DNA of 64,000 bases. It comes from Herpomyces periplanetae. Its lineage: Eukaryota > Ascomycota > Laboulbeniomycetes > Herpomycetales > Herpomycetaceae. The notes beneath the pieces were generated by a model that saw only the letters and a program-made list of their open reading frames with translations, was not told the DNA's origin and did no database searches. The position numbers and the translations under genes are program-made. Positions 35,387 to 46,715 of the stretch are shown here, piece after piece. How positions within the stretch are numbered: position 1 is the first letter of the stretch; every line of letters starts with the position of its first letter. Location of the stretch: NCBI GenBank assembly GCA_009733715.1, contig WMKJ01000005.1, positions 177,664 to 241,663 of the forward strand, written 5' to 3'.

Positions 35387-35923
35387 ATTTAAAATCAAAC
35401 ATGATTAACTATCTTAACCAATGATTTTTTTGAATGAAATCTGAAAAAATGACTCCATTTCAATTTCGTTCTTTTCTCTCGCTTGGAGCCGGGCGTAGCG
35501 AGACTGCGCCACACAAAGGAAGATTGTTTTACCGAACCTCCGAGTTGGGATGAAATTCGGCGAATTTGGAGATTGAGGTGAAAATGCATATTTGATCTTA
35601 TCAGACCAAGGTGAATATGTCAACAGATTCATTTCCAATACATTGTATAAGTCAATTCGATCCTCTATTCACATTCTCAGCAGGATGTGTTAATGAAAAT
35701 GGTGGGATATTTTGTGGCAGCAACTATTCTGAAGTTTAAAGAAATGTAAAAGCTAATGAGTTTGGGGGTTACTGATAGTTTTTTTAAGGTTCAAAGATCA
35801 TTCTACACAGGCTTCATCTCTATCTGTATACGATACAAAATTCGAACAAGATAATTTAAAAGTAGGTTAACTAAAGTAAGAAGTTAATAATGACGGTTTT
35901 GTATTACTGACGTTAAAATTCAG

Positions 35924-37467
35924 GCAAAGCATGATGCCCTTCAGCACGCTTACGCGCGTAAAAATCTTCCTAAACTTGCCGTATTAGCAACTGAAGCAGG
36001 CGGTCTTTTAACGGATGAGTGGCGTTGTAAAATATGTATGTTAATCTCCATGAGATCTAAAACTGGATGCTTGATTAAGTATACTAATTAGCAGGATTAC
36101 ACCTACTATCAGGGCCGTTATTTCTCGGGTTTGATGCGTCAGATGTGAACAGCACTCGAAATGATGATTGGAAAAATTTGCCGGTTCATGCAGATGAAAA
36201 GCAAGTTTCCCTGGACGTCGATCGAGCTACTACTCATTATTATCATGGTTTGTTAAATAGATAGTTTACGTTTCTATTCTCCAACCACCTCACGATTGCT
36301 TTATCAAAATAGTGTATGGCTAATAGGAGTATTTTTACAGATAGCAGTGCTGAGGAACGTGAAAACCACAAAAAACAATTAAATGAACTGATTACACAAG
36401 TGCTGAGACAAAATCCTCGACTATGCTATTTCCAAGGATATCATGATATTGCCCAAGTATTACTTAACGCTTTGGGAATAGATCTAGCCGTACCAGCTCT
36501 ATGTCAACTTTCACTTCTTCGAGTGCGTGATTTTATGTTACCTACACTAGCCGGAACAACAGAACATCTTAAATTAATCATGCCGATAATTGGAGCAATA
36601 GATGGGGAGTTATGTCAACACTTATCGCACGTTAACCCTTACTTTGGTGTATCACTATTGATAACTTACTGTGCACATGAAGTTCAAATACACTCACAAA
36701 TAGCCCGGTTGTTTGACTTTTTAATAGCACAAGATGCCGTGGTTTCAATTTACTTTATCGCCACTCTCATTCTAACTCGAAGGGATGAGCTTCTCGCTGT
36801 ACCATCTAGTGAGCCTGAGCTTCTTCATCATAAACTTTCTCATTTAAGTACTTTCTTTGATTTAGATGATATTATAAGCCAATCTCTAATTAATTATCGT
36901 CGATATCCACCGTACTGTTTGCATTATAAAAATTCCTGTCACGATATATTTTGGTCCGGGTATGGTGTAACAAGAGGAAATTCTGAAAAATCGGCCATAA
37001 GTTACAATATTCTAAATAGTCGATTATACATGGCAACATTAAATTACACGAGTATGGCTTGCGTCAAACGATTTTTATCACCGTGGTCGGGAATTTCAAG
37101 GCATTCAGTTTTAAAAACAATGCGAATTTCGGGAAATGAGAATTTCCCCCCTCGAATATCTCAATTTCTTTGTTCCCAGCATTTTGAACTTTATAACGCT
37201 GAGCTGAACTCAAGGCAATCGTGGTCTGTAGGTCCATACGTGTGGGATGTAAGAAGAACTTACTGTCGAGCTGTGTACTCGGCGATATCCTGGTCTTTAA
37301 CAAACCACCGGATATCTGCATCTCTTACTTTTTCAGTGATGGTGATCTTACTGAGCTGGTATTTAAGGAACACGGCAAATCGACCCATTTCCACGGTGTC
37401 ACGGGCAGTGTTGGATCGATTTACATCAATATTTGCTAATTGGATGCCAGTTGGTTTATTAAGTTGA
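35924..37467 (+). CDS. TBC-domain Rab-GAP, TBC1D20/Gyp8 type (5' exon unresolved)
   Basis: This is predicted to stimulate GTP hydrolysis by a Rab1/Ypt1-type GTPase at the ER-Golgi. Exons 35924-36035, 36092-36247 and 36341-37467 encode 464 residues. It begins KHDALQHAYARKNLPKLAVL, then EAGGLLTDEWRCKISGLHLL. The arginine finger is in VSLDVDRA and the glutamine finger is in LCYFQGYHDI, so the catalytic pair is intact. The C-terminus has a hydrophobic segment (SASLTFSVMVILLSWYL), as in the membrane-anchored TBC1D20/Gyp8 class. The frame at 35924 follows TTCAG and has no ATG, so a short first exon must lie in 35640-35880. ATGAAAATG|GTGGGA near 35693 and ATGAGTTTGGGG|GTTACT near 35757 fit the phase, but both donors are weak. 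Confidence 0.85.
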
Positions 37468-37677
37468 GGGGTATGAAGCATTTGCCCTGTGTAAGATAAG
37501 GTTACATTATGCGTGAAATATATTCGACAGTTGACAAGATACTTTAGGCTTTTTGATAAAGCTAATACTAAATCTATTTTTCGGGACATGGATTTAACTG
37601 ATGAATAACTAATTCACAACATTATAGCTTTCACAGGCATGTTTGAAAGAACATTAAAAAGTTGTAATTATTAAAAT

Positions 37678-39070
37678 TTATGATGATGGTAGTGGTGGTA
37701 ATACATCTGATATCTGAGGTCCGTATATTAAGGATTCTACATACTCAGCAAGAGCCAGACTGGATGTTAAACCAGGACTCTCAATGCCGAGTAAATTAAT
37801 CCAGTTTGCGTATAGGGATTCCTGTTTAACATAAAAATCTCTAAAATTGGGACCTGTTGAATTAGAAGCATACTTGGCTAACTTTGGGCGGATGCCACAA
37901 AATGTGGGAACGAGTATTTGACGGGTCAAGTTTAAGGTGGGTAAATATTCTTGAACAGTGGCACAGGGTGGATTGGATGGGAGAGAATAATCATTGGGAT
38001 TATCGACCCATTGTTCATCGGGACCAAACCTTATATCTCCTGCCAGGTCTAGAGTTAAGTGGGTTCCGAGTCCTGAATGGCGGTTGTCGGGCACAGGATA
38101 AATTAAGGTGTGGGGCTTTTTAAAAGAAGGAGGGAAAGGGGCTTGATAAGTGTAATAAGTTCCTTTGGAATAGGCTGGTTCAATTCGTTGGTTGGGCGGA
38201 AAAAGGGAATTTGAAAGAGAAATTGCCGATAAACCAGCAGCATTGATCCAGTTTTCAACAGATAAGGTTGTCATAGAAGAAGGTGTTGATGAAGTGGGAA
38301 GACTTTCGACATGAATATGCCAACCATCATGACCTGAATTTAGAGGTTCGAGAGAATGAACTTGGGAATTAAAGCTACAACAGCCCCCAGCATTTATAAA
38401 GTCCGAGTATAGGTACTGCATAAAAGAATGAGAATCAATGATTCCAGTAGACGGTGAAGATAGTACACCGGTATTTACATGAACAGATTGTTCACGATTG
38501 GATGCGTGATGTAATGGGATAAATTCAGTTGGAACTGTGAGATGATTAGCATGATTATGAATTTGTGCAAGTTTTTCAAGCTGTTGTTCGGTTTGAGCTA
38601 TAATCCATTTACCAGTGTTGGCGTAGGGAATCGAATATTTTTTGCACGTTGAATAAATCAGTTCTTTACCACGGATACAAAGTTTGGTTTTCAAGGAAGA
38701 ATCCGGATAGTATATTCCGGCATGAATGACCTTTACAACTTGAGGTTAATATTTAAGTAAAAATGAAGAAATTTATTAATTAGTACACAAATTAAATAAA
38801 ATTTACCTCGGAATTTCTACTTGAAGTTTCCGTTCCAAAAGTTTCATGTTTTTCCAATAAAATAACCGAACTTGATGTATCCGACAATCTTGACGAGCGC
38901 AATTGAAGCTGTCGCGCAATTGCAAGACCTACAACTCCACCACCTACAACAGCATGAGTAAAATCTACTGTTAACTTTGATGACGTTGAAAAATTGATTA
39001 AAGCAGAAGCTAAACGGGAAGGCACCGAGACGAGACGATTCGGAGATTTAAAAAGTGGAGTCGAAAACAT
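37678..39070 (-). CDS. L2HGDH: L-2-hydroxyglutarate dehydrogenase (two exons)
   Basis: This is a mitochondrial FAD enzyme oxidising L-2-hydroxyglutarate, a side product of malate dehydrogenase, to 2-oxoglutarate. Exons are 39070-38807 and 38730-37678 (phase 0), 438 aa. The N-terminus is Ser/Arg/Leu-rich as for a mitochondrial presequence. The dinucleotide-binding motif VVGGGVVGLAIARQLQ and VILLEKHETFGTETSSRNSE follow, with VIHAGIYYPDSSLKTKLCIR across the intron. WINAAGLSA, LGTHLTLDLAGDIRFGPD and GIESPGLTSSLALAEYVESL are typical of the family. The start is the first ATG. Like ETF alpha elsewhere in this window, it is a mitochondrial flavoprotein dehydrogenase component. Confidence 0.92.
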
Positions 39071-39512
39071 TGAGAGAACAAGCTTCTAGAAACGTTGGCT
39101 GTATCGCTCCTGCTGCCATTATATACGGAAGCCATCTCTGATTAGTAAGAAAGGTCATGAGGAGTCACGGGTTGGGATGAAGGTTTTTGGAGATATTTTA
39201 GCAGTTTGACAAGTTTTAGCAGAAATAAAGATTCTGTGAGTAGGTTGATGAATTAAAAAAGTCTAAATTGAGTTAAGAATTTTTTTTTGGGGTTCAGCAT
39301 GAAATTTATTGCGACTAGCGGTGCAATCCATCGATTGATATACCATGGTTCAGTGAGTCGCTAAGTATTTTAACGCTATATACATCAAAAATTCAGTGCT
39401 ACATGATACATTTTGTCGACTAATTCAAGTTAATTCATCCATATAAAAAAAATTCAGTAACTTTCACCAGTATTAAAAAAAGTACCCGAAAATTTTTATT
39501 CAAAATCAATCG
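39071..39512. other. Intergenic, L2HGDH promoter side
   Basis: A 442-bp gap between two minus-strand genes. It is AT-rich with A- and T-runs. No TCACGTG site or other clear element was seen. Confidence 0.5.
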
Positions 39513-40835
39513 TTAAAGAATTACTTCACCTTGATCGATAAAATTTGCCTTCCACGTTCCCAGCTTTGATTCATGATCACAGTCACTGGGTAAACTTAAC
39601 TCAAGAGGTGAATAAAGATACCACGACTTAAGTGCCGCTGCGGCAGCTCTAGTTCGCGCTTCCGTTAAACTAGAACCAGCACCTTCACCGATTTTTTCCC
39701 CACGCGAAAAAATTCCGATTACAAACACTGGATGCCGACTATTCCGACCGGTTTCACTTAACAACTTAACCTCTGGAAGATCAAGGCCTTCACGAGCACA
39801 TAATACTTTTAAACCGCGCATTGGGTTATTAAACTCAAACATTTCACTAAGGTCAAGCTTGCGTGATAGAAAGTGTGCTTTGACAAAATTTTTGAATGCT
39901 TCTTTTCCATTATGAATGTATACACCACCGACCAACGCGCGTACAAAAGATGCATATGCTTGTTCAGTGGTCATGCGTGAATTAATGTTTATCTCATCAT
40001 TTTTAACATAATCACTGGAAGCAATTTCTGGTGTTACTGACTGCCGGCTTGTCACATTGCCAAATTGGTCATTATAAACTATTCGAAAGCTTAACCCGCG
40101 ACGATAACGGCAACATTTCTCATTACTTTCATTCTTAGAGTTGCCAGGGAAAGAATAATCCACATCTTCTACTTTTTTCCTGAACTGAAGCAGACCGGGA
40201 TCAACTTCACCTCCCGGTTCAGCTGCTGTTTCAATTCCCCATTCTTTACCAATGATAGAGAGTGCTTTATCACCTACAAACGCCGCCTGGGCCGCGAAGA
40301 GTAATGACACGGGTATTCGTGGATATTGGCAAATGATGTACTCTGATGTGTGAAAGCCAAGTAAATCGCTACCTAGTATTTCGAGTGTGGAATTATTAAA
40401 TCGAATATCTGAATCAGCTGATTTCGTGATCAAGGCCCGCGCCAGTGTTTGAATGGGAAATTTGGCCGATAGGTTTATTCTGCTATGAAGAGCCGCTAAC
40501 TTGGCTGACTCAAATGCTCGCTCCAAGGGTGGCGAAGGTAAATTTTCCAGGAGCACACCATTAGCCTCATTTCGACCTTCTTTAATCGAGAGCAAATCCG
40601 TATACGTTAGGTACCGGGACTTATCGCGTATGGTTGAGGCATTACGCGATAGGACCGACCTTAAACTACGTTGGGTCGTAAATGGTAAATGATGAAACAG
40701 CAACGGAAGTCTGATAATTGATTGAAACACTCCAGGCTCGTAGTAATATATCGGATTCCTGAAATATTTATGACTATTAACTAGCTGATAACCTTGCCGC
40801 ATGCAGCAACAAGGCAATGAAGAACGTTGAATCAT
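39513..40835 (-). CDS. MRPL3: Mitochondrial large ribosomal subunit protein mL44 (RNase III-like)
   Basis: Single exon, 440 aa, starting at an ATG. mL44 is a structural protein of the mitochondrial 54S subunit that keeps an RNase III-like fold plus a double-stranded RNA-binding domain. After a basic N-terminal extension suited to mitochondrial targeting come LERAFESAKLAALHSRINLS, TLEILGSDLLGFHTSEYIIC, YPRIPVSLLFAAQAAFVGD and EQAYASFVRALVGGVYIHNG. The C-terminal RNA-binding domain follows (HPVFVIGIFSRGEKIGEG, SLTEARTRAAAAALKSWYL). I do not see the catalytic acidic signature of active RNase III enzymes, as expected for mL44. Two TCACGTG sites lie 221 and 281 bp upstream. Confidence 0.88.
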   Translation of the reverse strand: MIQRSSLPCCCMRQGYQLVNSHKYFRNPIYYYEPGVFQSIIRLPLLFHHLPFTTQRSLRSVLSRNASTIRDKSRYLTYTDLLSIKEGRNEANGVLLENLPSPPLERAFESAKLAALHSRINLSAKFPIQTLARALITKSADSDIRFNNSTLEILGSDLLGFHTSEYIICQYPRIPVSLLFAAQAAFVGDKALSIIGKEWGIETAAEPGGEVDPGLLQFRKKVEDVDYSFPGNSKNESNEKCCRYRRGLSFRIVYNDQFGNVTSRQSVTPEIASSDYVKNDEININSRMTTEQAYASFVRALVGGVYIHNGKEAFKNFVKAHFLSRKLDLSEMFEFNNPMRGLKVLCAREGLDLPEVKLLSETGRNSRHPVFVIGIFSRGEKIGEGAGSSLTEARTRAAAAALKSWYLYSPLELSLPSDCDHESKLGTWKANFIDQGEVIL

Positions 40836-41696
40836 TAAAAGACAAACCCGTAAGTTAACAATGATTCAATTAAACCGAATCATGAAATTAAACTATTTAC
40901 TAAAGCGTAAAACAGATTTTAATGTTATAATAAAGATACCAACACCTGGAGTATGATATAACAATGTATACTCAGACAGAAATTAAATCCAAATTTCGTT
41001 CGACTTCGGTTCAAATCGCCGTTAACCCGGATCATCCATCTTCCAACCCGCACATCACGTGGAAACAACTTAGTAGCCCTCTGTGTGAGGCTGTGTTGTG
41101 TGGCGAACGATAGATCACGTGCGAGTAGCGTATGACGCAATAGACAACGGTGTGAAAATTTGTTGGATAAAAGAGTGTTGATTTTGGAGCGATTAGAAAC
41201 AATTTTTATGTTTGAAGTATACATCTTTAGGATTATTGTGTAGAATATACTCGAAAATATAAATGGGGAGTAAATTTTTTATCTTTAAAAAACTTATTTC
41301 CAAATAGATAATATAAGCAAGAAGACAATGAGATTTTGGTGAAAATTTATTGATACATATAACCAATACTTTGAATTCAAATCAAATCAACTCTTCCATT
41401 ACCATCAATTGCATTTCCCTTCCATAATTCCCCAAAACAATTTTATATCGCAAGTAATTTACCTCCATATCGTTCAGTTACCTCTCCACTTCCTCAAAGC
41501 CCTCTCGGCCAATTTCTAGAATATATCACGTGATTTTTTCAATAATGAAAACCGTCGCGCAAAGTTTAGAAGTTGTCAAGTTAACCTGATATATGAGTTA
41601 TTGAGCAGTCTTGAGTATACAACTGCTCGATAATTCTACAAAAGTTTATCATTTTTGAAGTTTGATGTCACTGTTTATGGAAAGATAGGTACGCTT
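40836..41696. promoter_or_regulatory. Divergent promoter of mL44 and the small membrane protein gene
   Basis: It contains three ATCACGTG-type sites: CACGTG at 41056-41061, 41116-41121 and 41527-41532. The first two are nearer mL44 and the last is 165 bp before the small gene. The 41527 site is a full ATCACGTGAT palindrome. The short minus-strand frame 40925-41224 is not supported as a gene. Confidence 0.55.
41527..41532. promoter_or_regulatory. CACGTG in an ATCACGTGAT palindrome
   Basis: A 10-bp palindrome, a perfect Cbf1-type site, 165 bp upstream of the ATG at 41697. Confidence 0.5.
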
Positions 41697-42081
41697 ATGG
41701 TGATGGAACCTCACGAGCATGAGAAACTGCGTACTTACACGCTTCCACCGAATTACAATAATGTCGGAGGGGGTCGTCATGGAATGATTAGGTACGTTTA
41801 GTGAACTGAACGCGTTTGTGCATGTATATCCTTAAACGTTGCTTCGCTGAGTGATAATTCGAGTCTAACGTGATAAACCGAACGAGTGCAATTGAAGATT
41901 TCCCAAGCATGTATGGTCTCCTGCAGGTGGATGGTATTGCCAACCGAAAAATTGGAAAGCAAATACAGCAATTTGTGCGGGCGTGTCAGTAGTTTTACTA
42001 TTCTGTGTTTGGAAGTTAAGCTCGGAGTTGGAAACACGGCATAAAATGCCCGAGCCAGGACGGTTTTATCCTAGTCGATAG
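41697..42081 (+). CDS. Small single-pass membrane protein, probably mitochondrial (two exons)
   Basis: I assembled this gene from two short exons, 41697-41791 and 41898-42081, about 92 aa. Exon 1 ends phase 2 at AG|GTACGT; the intron has a TCTAACG branch-like site and ends AATTGAAG. The protein has a polar N-terminus, then HVWSPAGGWYCQPKNWKANT, one hydrophobic helix (AICAGVSVVLLFCVWKLSSE) and a short tail ending PEPGRFYPSR. The GGW...P..W..NT motif just before one helix recalls small proteins of fungi and plants thought to be mitochondrial and possibly complex I-associated; I am not certain of that link. The stop codon overlaps a GTAAGT donor (CGATA|GTAAGT at 42081), so a further exon could alter the last residues. 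Confidence 0.65.
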
Positions 42082-42686
42082 TAAGTTGTGGTTATTCAAG
42101 TAATTCAGCGCCATGCCGGGCCGCTAACTTAAAGGCATGGCGAGCGAAACATTTAGCTGGAGCAGGCAGATTATCGAACATGAAAAGCGAAATGCTGAGT
42201 GTAATGAGGCGAGGAGTAATGTTGAATAGTTATCGTATGTTGACAAATTAAATTTTTTATTTGCAAATTATTCTTAGACATTTCGTTTTATTGAATCCTG
42301 GAAAACTGCTAAGAGGGTTAAGTTGAAAGGCTCCAATTTGAGTAGATGCTACAATATTTTCAGTTTACTAAGTGTATCATACATTAATAGTAATTAGAGA
42401 TCAATACTATCAGTTTTATGCTGGAGGAACAATTATTCACAAAGAAACGTCGGAATCATTCGCACGTTAAATGATGAATTTCAGCAGGTAAACTTGATGT
42501 TTTCATGAAAAATAGATTATGAATAATCGTGCAAATTGCTCTTGAATTTTAAAAGCTATAAAGTGCGGAATAAACCGCAATACTGAACATCAGGCATCGT
42601 AGACTCAAATCGACAAATGTCATGTCTTTTTCGTAAATCACACATAAAAGTCGGAATATATTTAACATTGTCTTCACGTCAAGTGG
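42082..42686. other. Convergent intergenic region, no gene seen
   Basis: AT-rich sequence between the 3' ends of the small membrane protein gene and IMP2. A final exon of the small gene could lie here, but I cannot define one. Confidence 0.45.
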
Positions 42687-43450
42687 TTATTCGGAAGAGC
42701 GAGTCGCAGTTCTGTGAGATAATGAACGAAATCTCGAAGGGGGCCATACGATATGGGTAGCTTTTCCCCAAATCAAAGACTGAGAAATCTTTCAAGTTAC
42801 GGGATATTTAGTATAACTATATAAAATAAAATTGATGTTGTAGATTTGTTGACCAAACTTACAGCACCATATTGGTTACTATCGCGGGAATGGTTTACAT
42901 TTTCACCTTCAACCCACATGTGGCCACGGGGAATTGTAACTTTTGTAACAGATTTATGAAGATCAGAAGTACCAGAAGGAGAAATTAAAGGATCATACGG
43001 TAGGGAACGTGAATATCTGGGGATAACAGTGTCACCTTCAAGAGCCGTAATTTTTTTAATACTCAACTTGTCGGGATCATGAGGCGTCCAAAAGCATACT
43101 ATATCACCAATCTGGAGATTTCGATTTGGGAAGAATTTTCGAACGAGGAGGAGATCGACACGACCAGTAGCATGATAGTCGGGTGAAAGTGTAGGCGACA
43201 TAGAACGACCATGAACGGGGATAATGTTTAAAAATCGATCGAAGAATGTTATACTTAGAGCAACAGCAAAACTTGAGCAAATTAAGTGTGATTTTAAACG
43301 TGACATTTCCAAAGCTGTTGCGAATAATGCCCGTAAGAGGATCAGCGGAAAAATATGAGTGATGATCCGGAATGTGTTGGATCGAGTGAACTTAACTGAG
43401 GTCAAATCCTTATCAGGAGCTGTACGACAGTGAATGCGCGTAGTGAACAT
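42687..43450 (-). CDS. IMP2: Mitochondrial inner membrane protease subunit 2 (two exons)
   Basis: This is a signal peptidase-like serine protease of the inner membrane that cleaves sorting signals of intermembrane-space proteins together with Imp1. Exons are 43450-42863 and 42779-42687 (phase 0), 226 aa. A membrane helix precedes the catalytic serine in GRSMSPTLSPDY. The catalytic lysine region is LSIKKITALEGDTVIPR, and box E reads RGHMWVEGENVNHSRDSNQYG. Exon 2 supplies LIWGKATHIVWPPSRFRSL, the typical Imp2 ending. The first ATG is 43450. A start at 43306 (MSRLKSHLIC) would give 178 aa, nearer the usual Imp2 length and serine position, and may be the real one. Confidence 0.9.
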
Positions 43451-43661
43451 AACATCGAGTTTCGCGAAACCTTTCCCTGGGTACACGATTTCTTTTGACT
43501 ACTTGCTACTCGGTAATCGATATAATAATTTTATGAGGGAGTTTATATCCTGAGATTTAGGATATTCTTATCTGCGACATTTGTTTACCGAATTAACCCT
43601 GCTTTTTTACCGTCACGACTTCTTTGACAAAGTATCCGTGGCGCCTTTAACCGCTTTCATC
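43451..43661. promoter_or_regulatory. Short divergent promoter between IMP2 and the hydrolase gene
   Basis: Only about 211 bp separates the two start codons, so the two genes probably share promoter elements. No TCACGTG site is seen here. Confidence 0.5.
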
Positions 43662-45420
43662 ATGTCATCATCTACAAATCAAGATAATTCTACCGGTTCA
43701 GGCACTACATCTTCCGCGGTTACACATTCACCATATGTACCCAAGACTACACCTATTTCTCGAGGTAAACCTGGTGATATGTTTCCCACTCCTGATCAGA
43801 TTAAAGCCAACGCAACAACAAATGGTTGGTTTCCACTGAGCCTTAAGGATGGCTTTAATCAATGGGTAAGTTAAATTATAAGATCAATGCTATTTGGGTA
43901 CTATGGAAGTTTGAAGGTAAACGATACAGACTTGTTAACATGAAGTATAGTGGAGTTCACTTTCACCCTACGTAACGGAGTATCGTGTTTTATCGATGAT
44001 TCCAGAGTTGAGCAAACCGAAATTTTCACCACCAGAAGAAAAAACTTGCTCTAACTCTACATGGTTGGGTTCATTACCATTTAGTGCGAGCTTCAATAAA
44101 CGAAGTAAAACAGATGGCGAAACTGGATCAAATACGATAAAAGATGATGAATCATCGGAGTATGGAGCAAAGGTTAAACGAACTTGGTCTACGACTATGG
44201 TACAGTTAAGCGGCGTGGATAGAGCATTGAATGAATTCTCAATAACGAGGATTGGGGAAGATGTGACTAACAACCTAGTCATGATACATGGTTATGGAGC
44301 CGGATTGGGATTTTTCTACAAGAATTTTGAAAAAATGAGTAGCTTATTGGGATGGCGTGTATACGCACTGGATTTACTGGGAATGGGTCGTAGCAGTCGA
44401 CCACCATTTAAGATTCGTGCAAAGGATAGGATAGGTAAGATAAGAGAAGCAGAGGATTGGTTTGTCGATGCGCTTGAAGAATGGAGAAGAGTTCGTAATA
44501 TCGACAAATTTACTCTTCTGGGGCATAGTTTAGGCGGTTATATGTCGGTAGTTTATGCGTTGAAGTACCCAAATCGTGTTAAAAAGTTAATACTGGCGTC
44601 ACCGGTAGGCATTCCGGAAAATCCTTATGAAATGATAACGGCGGCGCGCAAAAGAGGTTCAGCAGTAGTATCACCAGAAAATAATTCAAAGCAACATTCA
44701 CCATCTCATGTACATGGAAAGTCTGGGGCATTACAAGGGAAAAATGTTAAATCAAACATGGATAAAGATGAGTTAGAGAGACAGGATGATAGTGATATTC
44801 CAAATACTGATAGTCGCGCGGATGAAGGGTCTGACCAGGTTGATGATATATCTTCAACGATGAGTGTACCGCTTAAGCCGCTACCAAAGTGGTTGACGTA
44901 TCTGTGGGATGCAAATATATCGCCTTTCAGTATGATACGATGGTCTGGACCTTTGGGACCATGGCTTGTATCTGGATGGACATCACGAAGATTTGCACAT
45001 CTGCCGGAAGAAGAGGCTCAAGCATTACACGATTACTCTTACAGTATTTTTCGACAACGTGGAAGCAGTGAATACGCTTTAGCATATATATTAGCTCCGG
45101 CAGCGTACGCGCGTGATCCGTTAATTAATCGTATACAGGATGTTGGACGACAAGCCAATGAGAACGGTATTCCTGTAGTATTTATGTATGGGGATCATGA
45201 TTGGATGGATATAGAGGGGGGATACGCAGCGGCGGAAAAGTTGAGGAAAGCAAGCATTAAGGCCATGGAAAAATTACCGGCAGGTGAAAAGCATTTAGAG
45301 CAAGGTTCAGCCAGAGTTATTCAACTCAGTCAAGCGGGTCATCATTTATACTTGGATGCGTGGCAAGAGTTTAATGAATTGATGATAGATGAGCTAAAAG
45401 ATGTGGAAAAACGAGCTTAA
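43662..45420 (+). CDS. CGI-58/Cld1-type alpha/beta hydrolase
   Basis: This is a predicted lipid hydrolase or acyltransferase of the ABHD5 (CGI-58)/Cld1 family. In fungi members include the mitochondrial cardiolipin-specific phospholipase Cld1. Exons are 43662-43865 and 44008-45420, 538 aa. The fold is complete: oxyanion loop MIHGYGAGLGFFY, LDLLGMGRSSRP, nucleophile elbow GHSLGGY, acid-loop YGDHDWMD and histidine region QAGHHLYLDAWQEF. The last contains the HX4D motif typical of this family. A Ser/Asp/Lys-rich insert of about 60 residues sits before the lid region. The junction needs the acceptor CCAGAG at 44007; using CCAG two bases earlier would bring an immediate stop. Substrate cannot be assigned from sequence. 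Confidence 0.85.
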
Positions 45421-46715
45421 ATATTTCCATTCTTTATTATTGTAAAAGGTAAAAATACCCTATTTGGTGAATATGTATTAAGACTTAATACGAAAAAAAA
45501 ACTCGAAATTTGCACAGAAAATTCAGCGGACTATTATTGGCTATACAGGATTGTTCTTTCTTGATCGGAAAATTTCAATCGTGTCTCACATTTAACCTCA
45601 ACAAAACCGTTTGCATTTGACAAACCCTCAACAAAAACGGTTTTCATCTCATCTTGACGGATTCATCAGTACATTTATAGCACGTGAATAGTCCTACTGC
45701 GCCTCGCGATTTAGTTGTTCAGCCACGGCACGCCATCAATTAATGGCTTGAGCAGAGATAGATGATTAAGCAGTGTGACTTTGGCGACGGCGGCGGCGAA
45801 CGTTTCAAATTTTCAAAATTTTGCAGATTTTGCAAGTGGAATTTTATCTATTAAACGATTTCTTTTCACCTTACCCTACAAGTTAAAGTTCTAAAGTGAA
45901 GAGTTGCATTTACTGACCAAATTATTATATTTCAGAGGTTTATTTACTGTTATAAGTAACTGTTCTTGATTCGTGTAAGGTTTTCTTCATGTGAAAATTT
46001 GCTCAAGTCCATCTTAACGTACTCAATCCGTCGATTCCAGCTGAATTTAGGCTATTCGTTCTTTTTATAAAGGCCACGTTCATACTCTTAAAAGGAATTT
46101 CAAAATTTATATACCAGATTAAATTTAGCCTTGTCAATTTTCTTTGTCGAGCTTTTTTTACTCCGTTCCATAGTCCGGTGTTTTTGGATGAACTCGAATG
46201 ACAACTTCTATGTCCGTGCTACCGTAAAATATTTCATTTACAGCTTTTCAATCTATCATTCTTCTTAGACTTCATCGTTTTAAAAATTTTTTAAAAGCTT
46301 CTATGAACCATTCAAATCTACATTTCCAACGTTAACATTCTATACACTACACTAATTCACATTAAAGTTACTAATGCTTAACCATTAGCCCATTACTGAG
46401 ATATTTTGATATGCGGAGGGTTCATCTGGTTCATGATTATTATTCATATCCTTATTAAAGCACGCATCCAAACGATACATTTCCCCTGAAGTTCGCCCTT
46501 TCACGATTAGCCGGCATTCCTTCTACACCCCCGACTGGTCTACTCTAGTTAACCGTAGTTAGATCATCCAACCTCGCAATTTGTATACCACTAATCAACT
46601 AGTCAAACTTTACTTTTTCTCGAATGCTGGTTGGCCTTTTCGTGCATTGACGCTTTGTCGGCAACACTTCTTTCATAAGGCTTTGTTAAGTTTACAGCGA
46701 TTCACATCTTGTATA
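45421..46715. other. Intergenic, upstream of the Pom33-like gene
   Basis: No gene is supported. CACGTGA occurs at 45681-45687, about 1 kb before the next start codon. From about 46020 the plus strand becomes more pyrimidine-rich toward the gene. Confidence 0.5.

Noticed and set aside
41000-41035. GGTTCAAATCG, a B-box-like sequence
   Set aside because: The T-stem would contain mismatches and no matching A-box or acceptor stem was found.
43451-43486. Upstream extension of Imp2
   Set aside because: It begins at GTG; eukaryotic initiation there is unlikely and the protein is already longer than usual.
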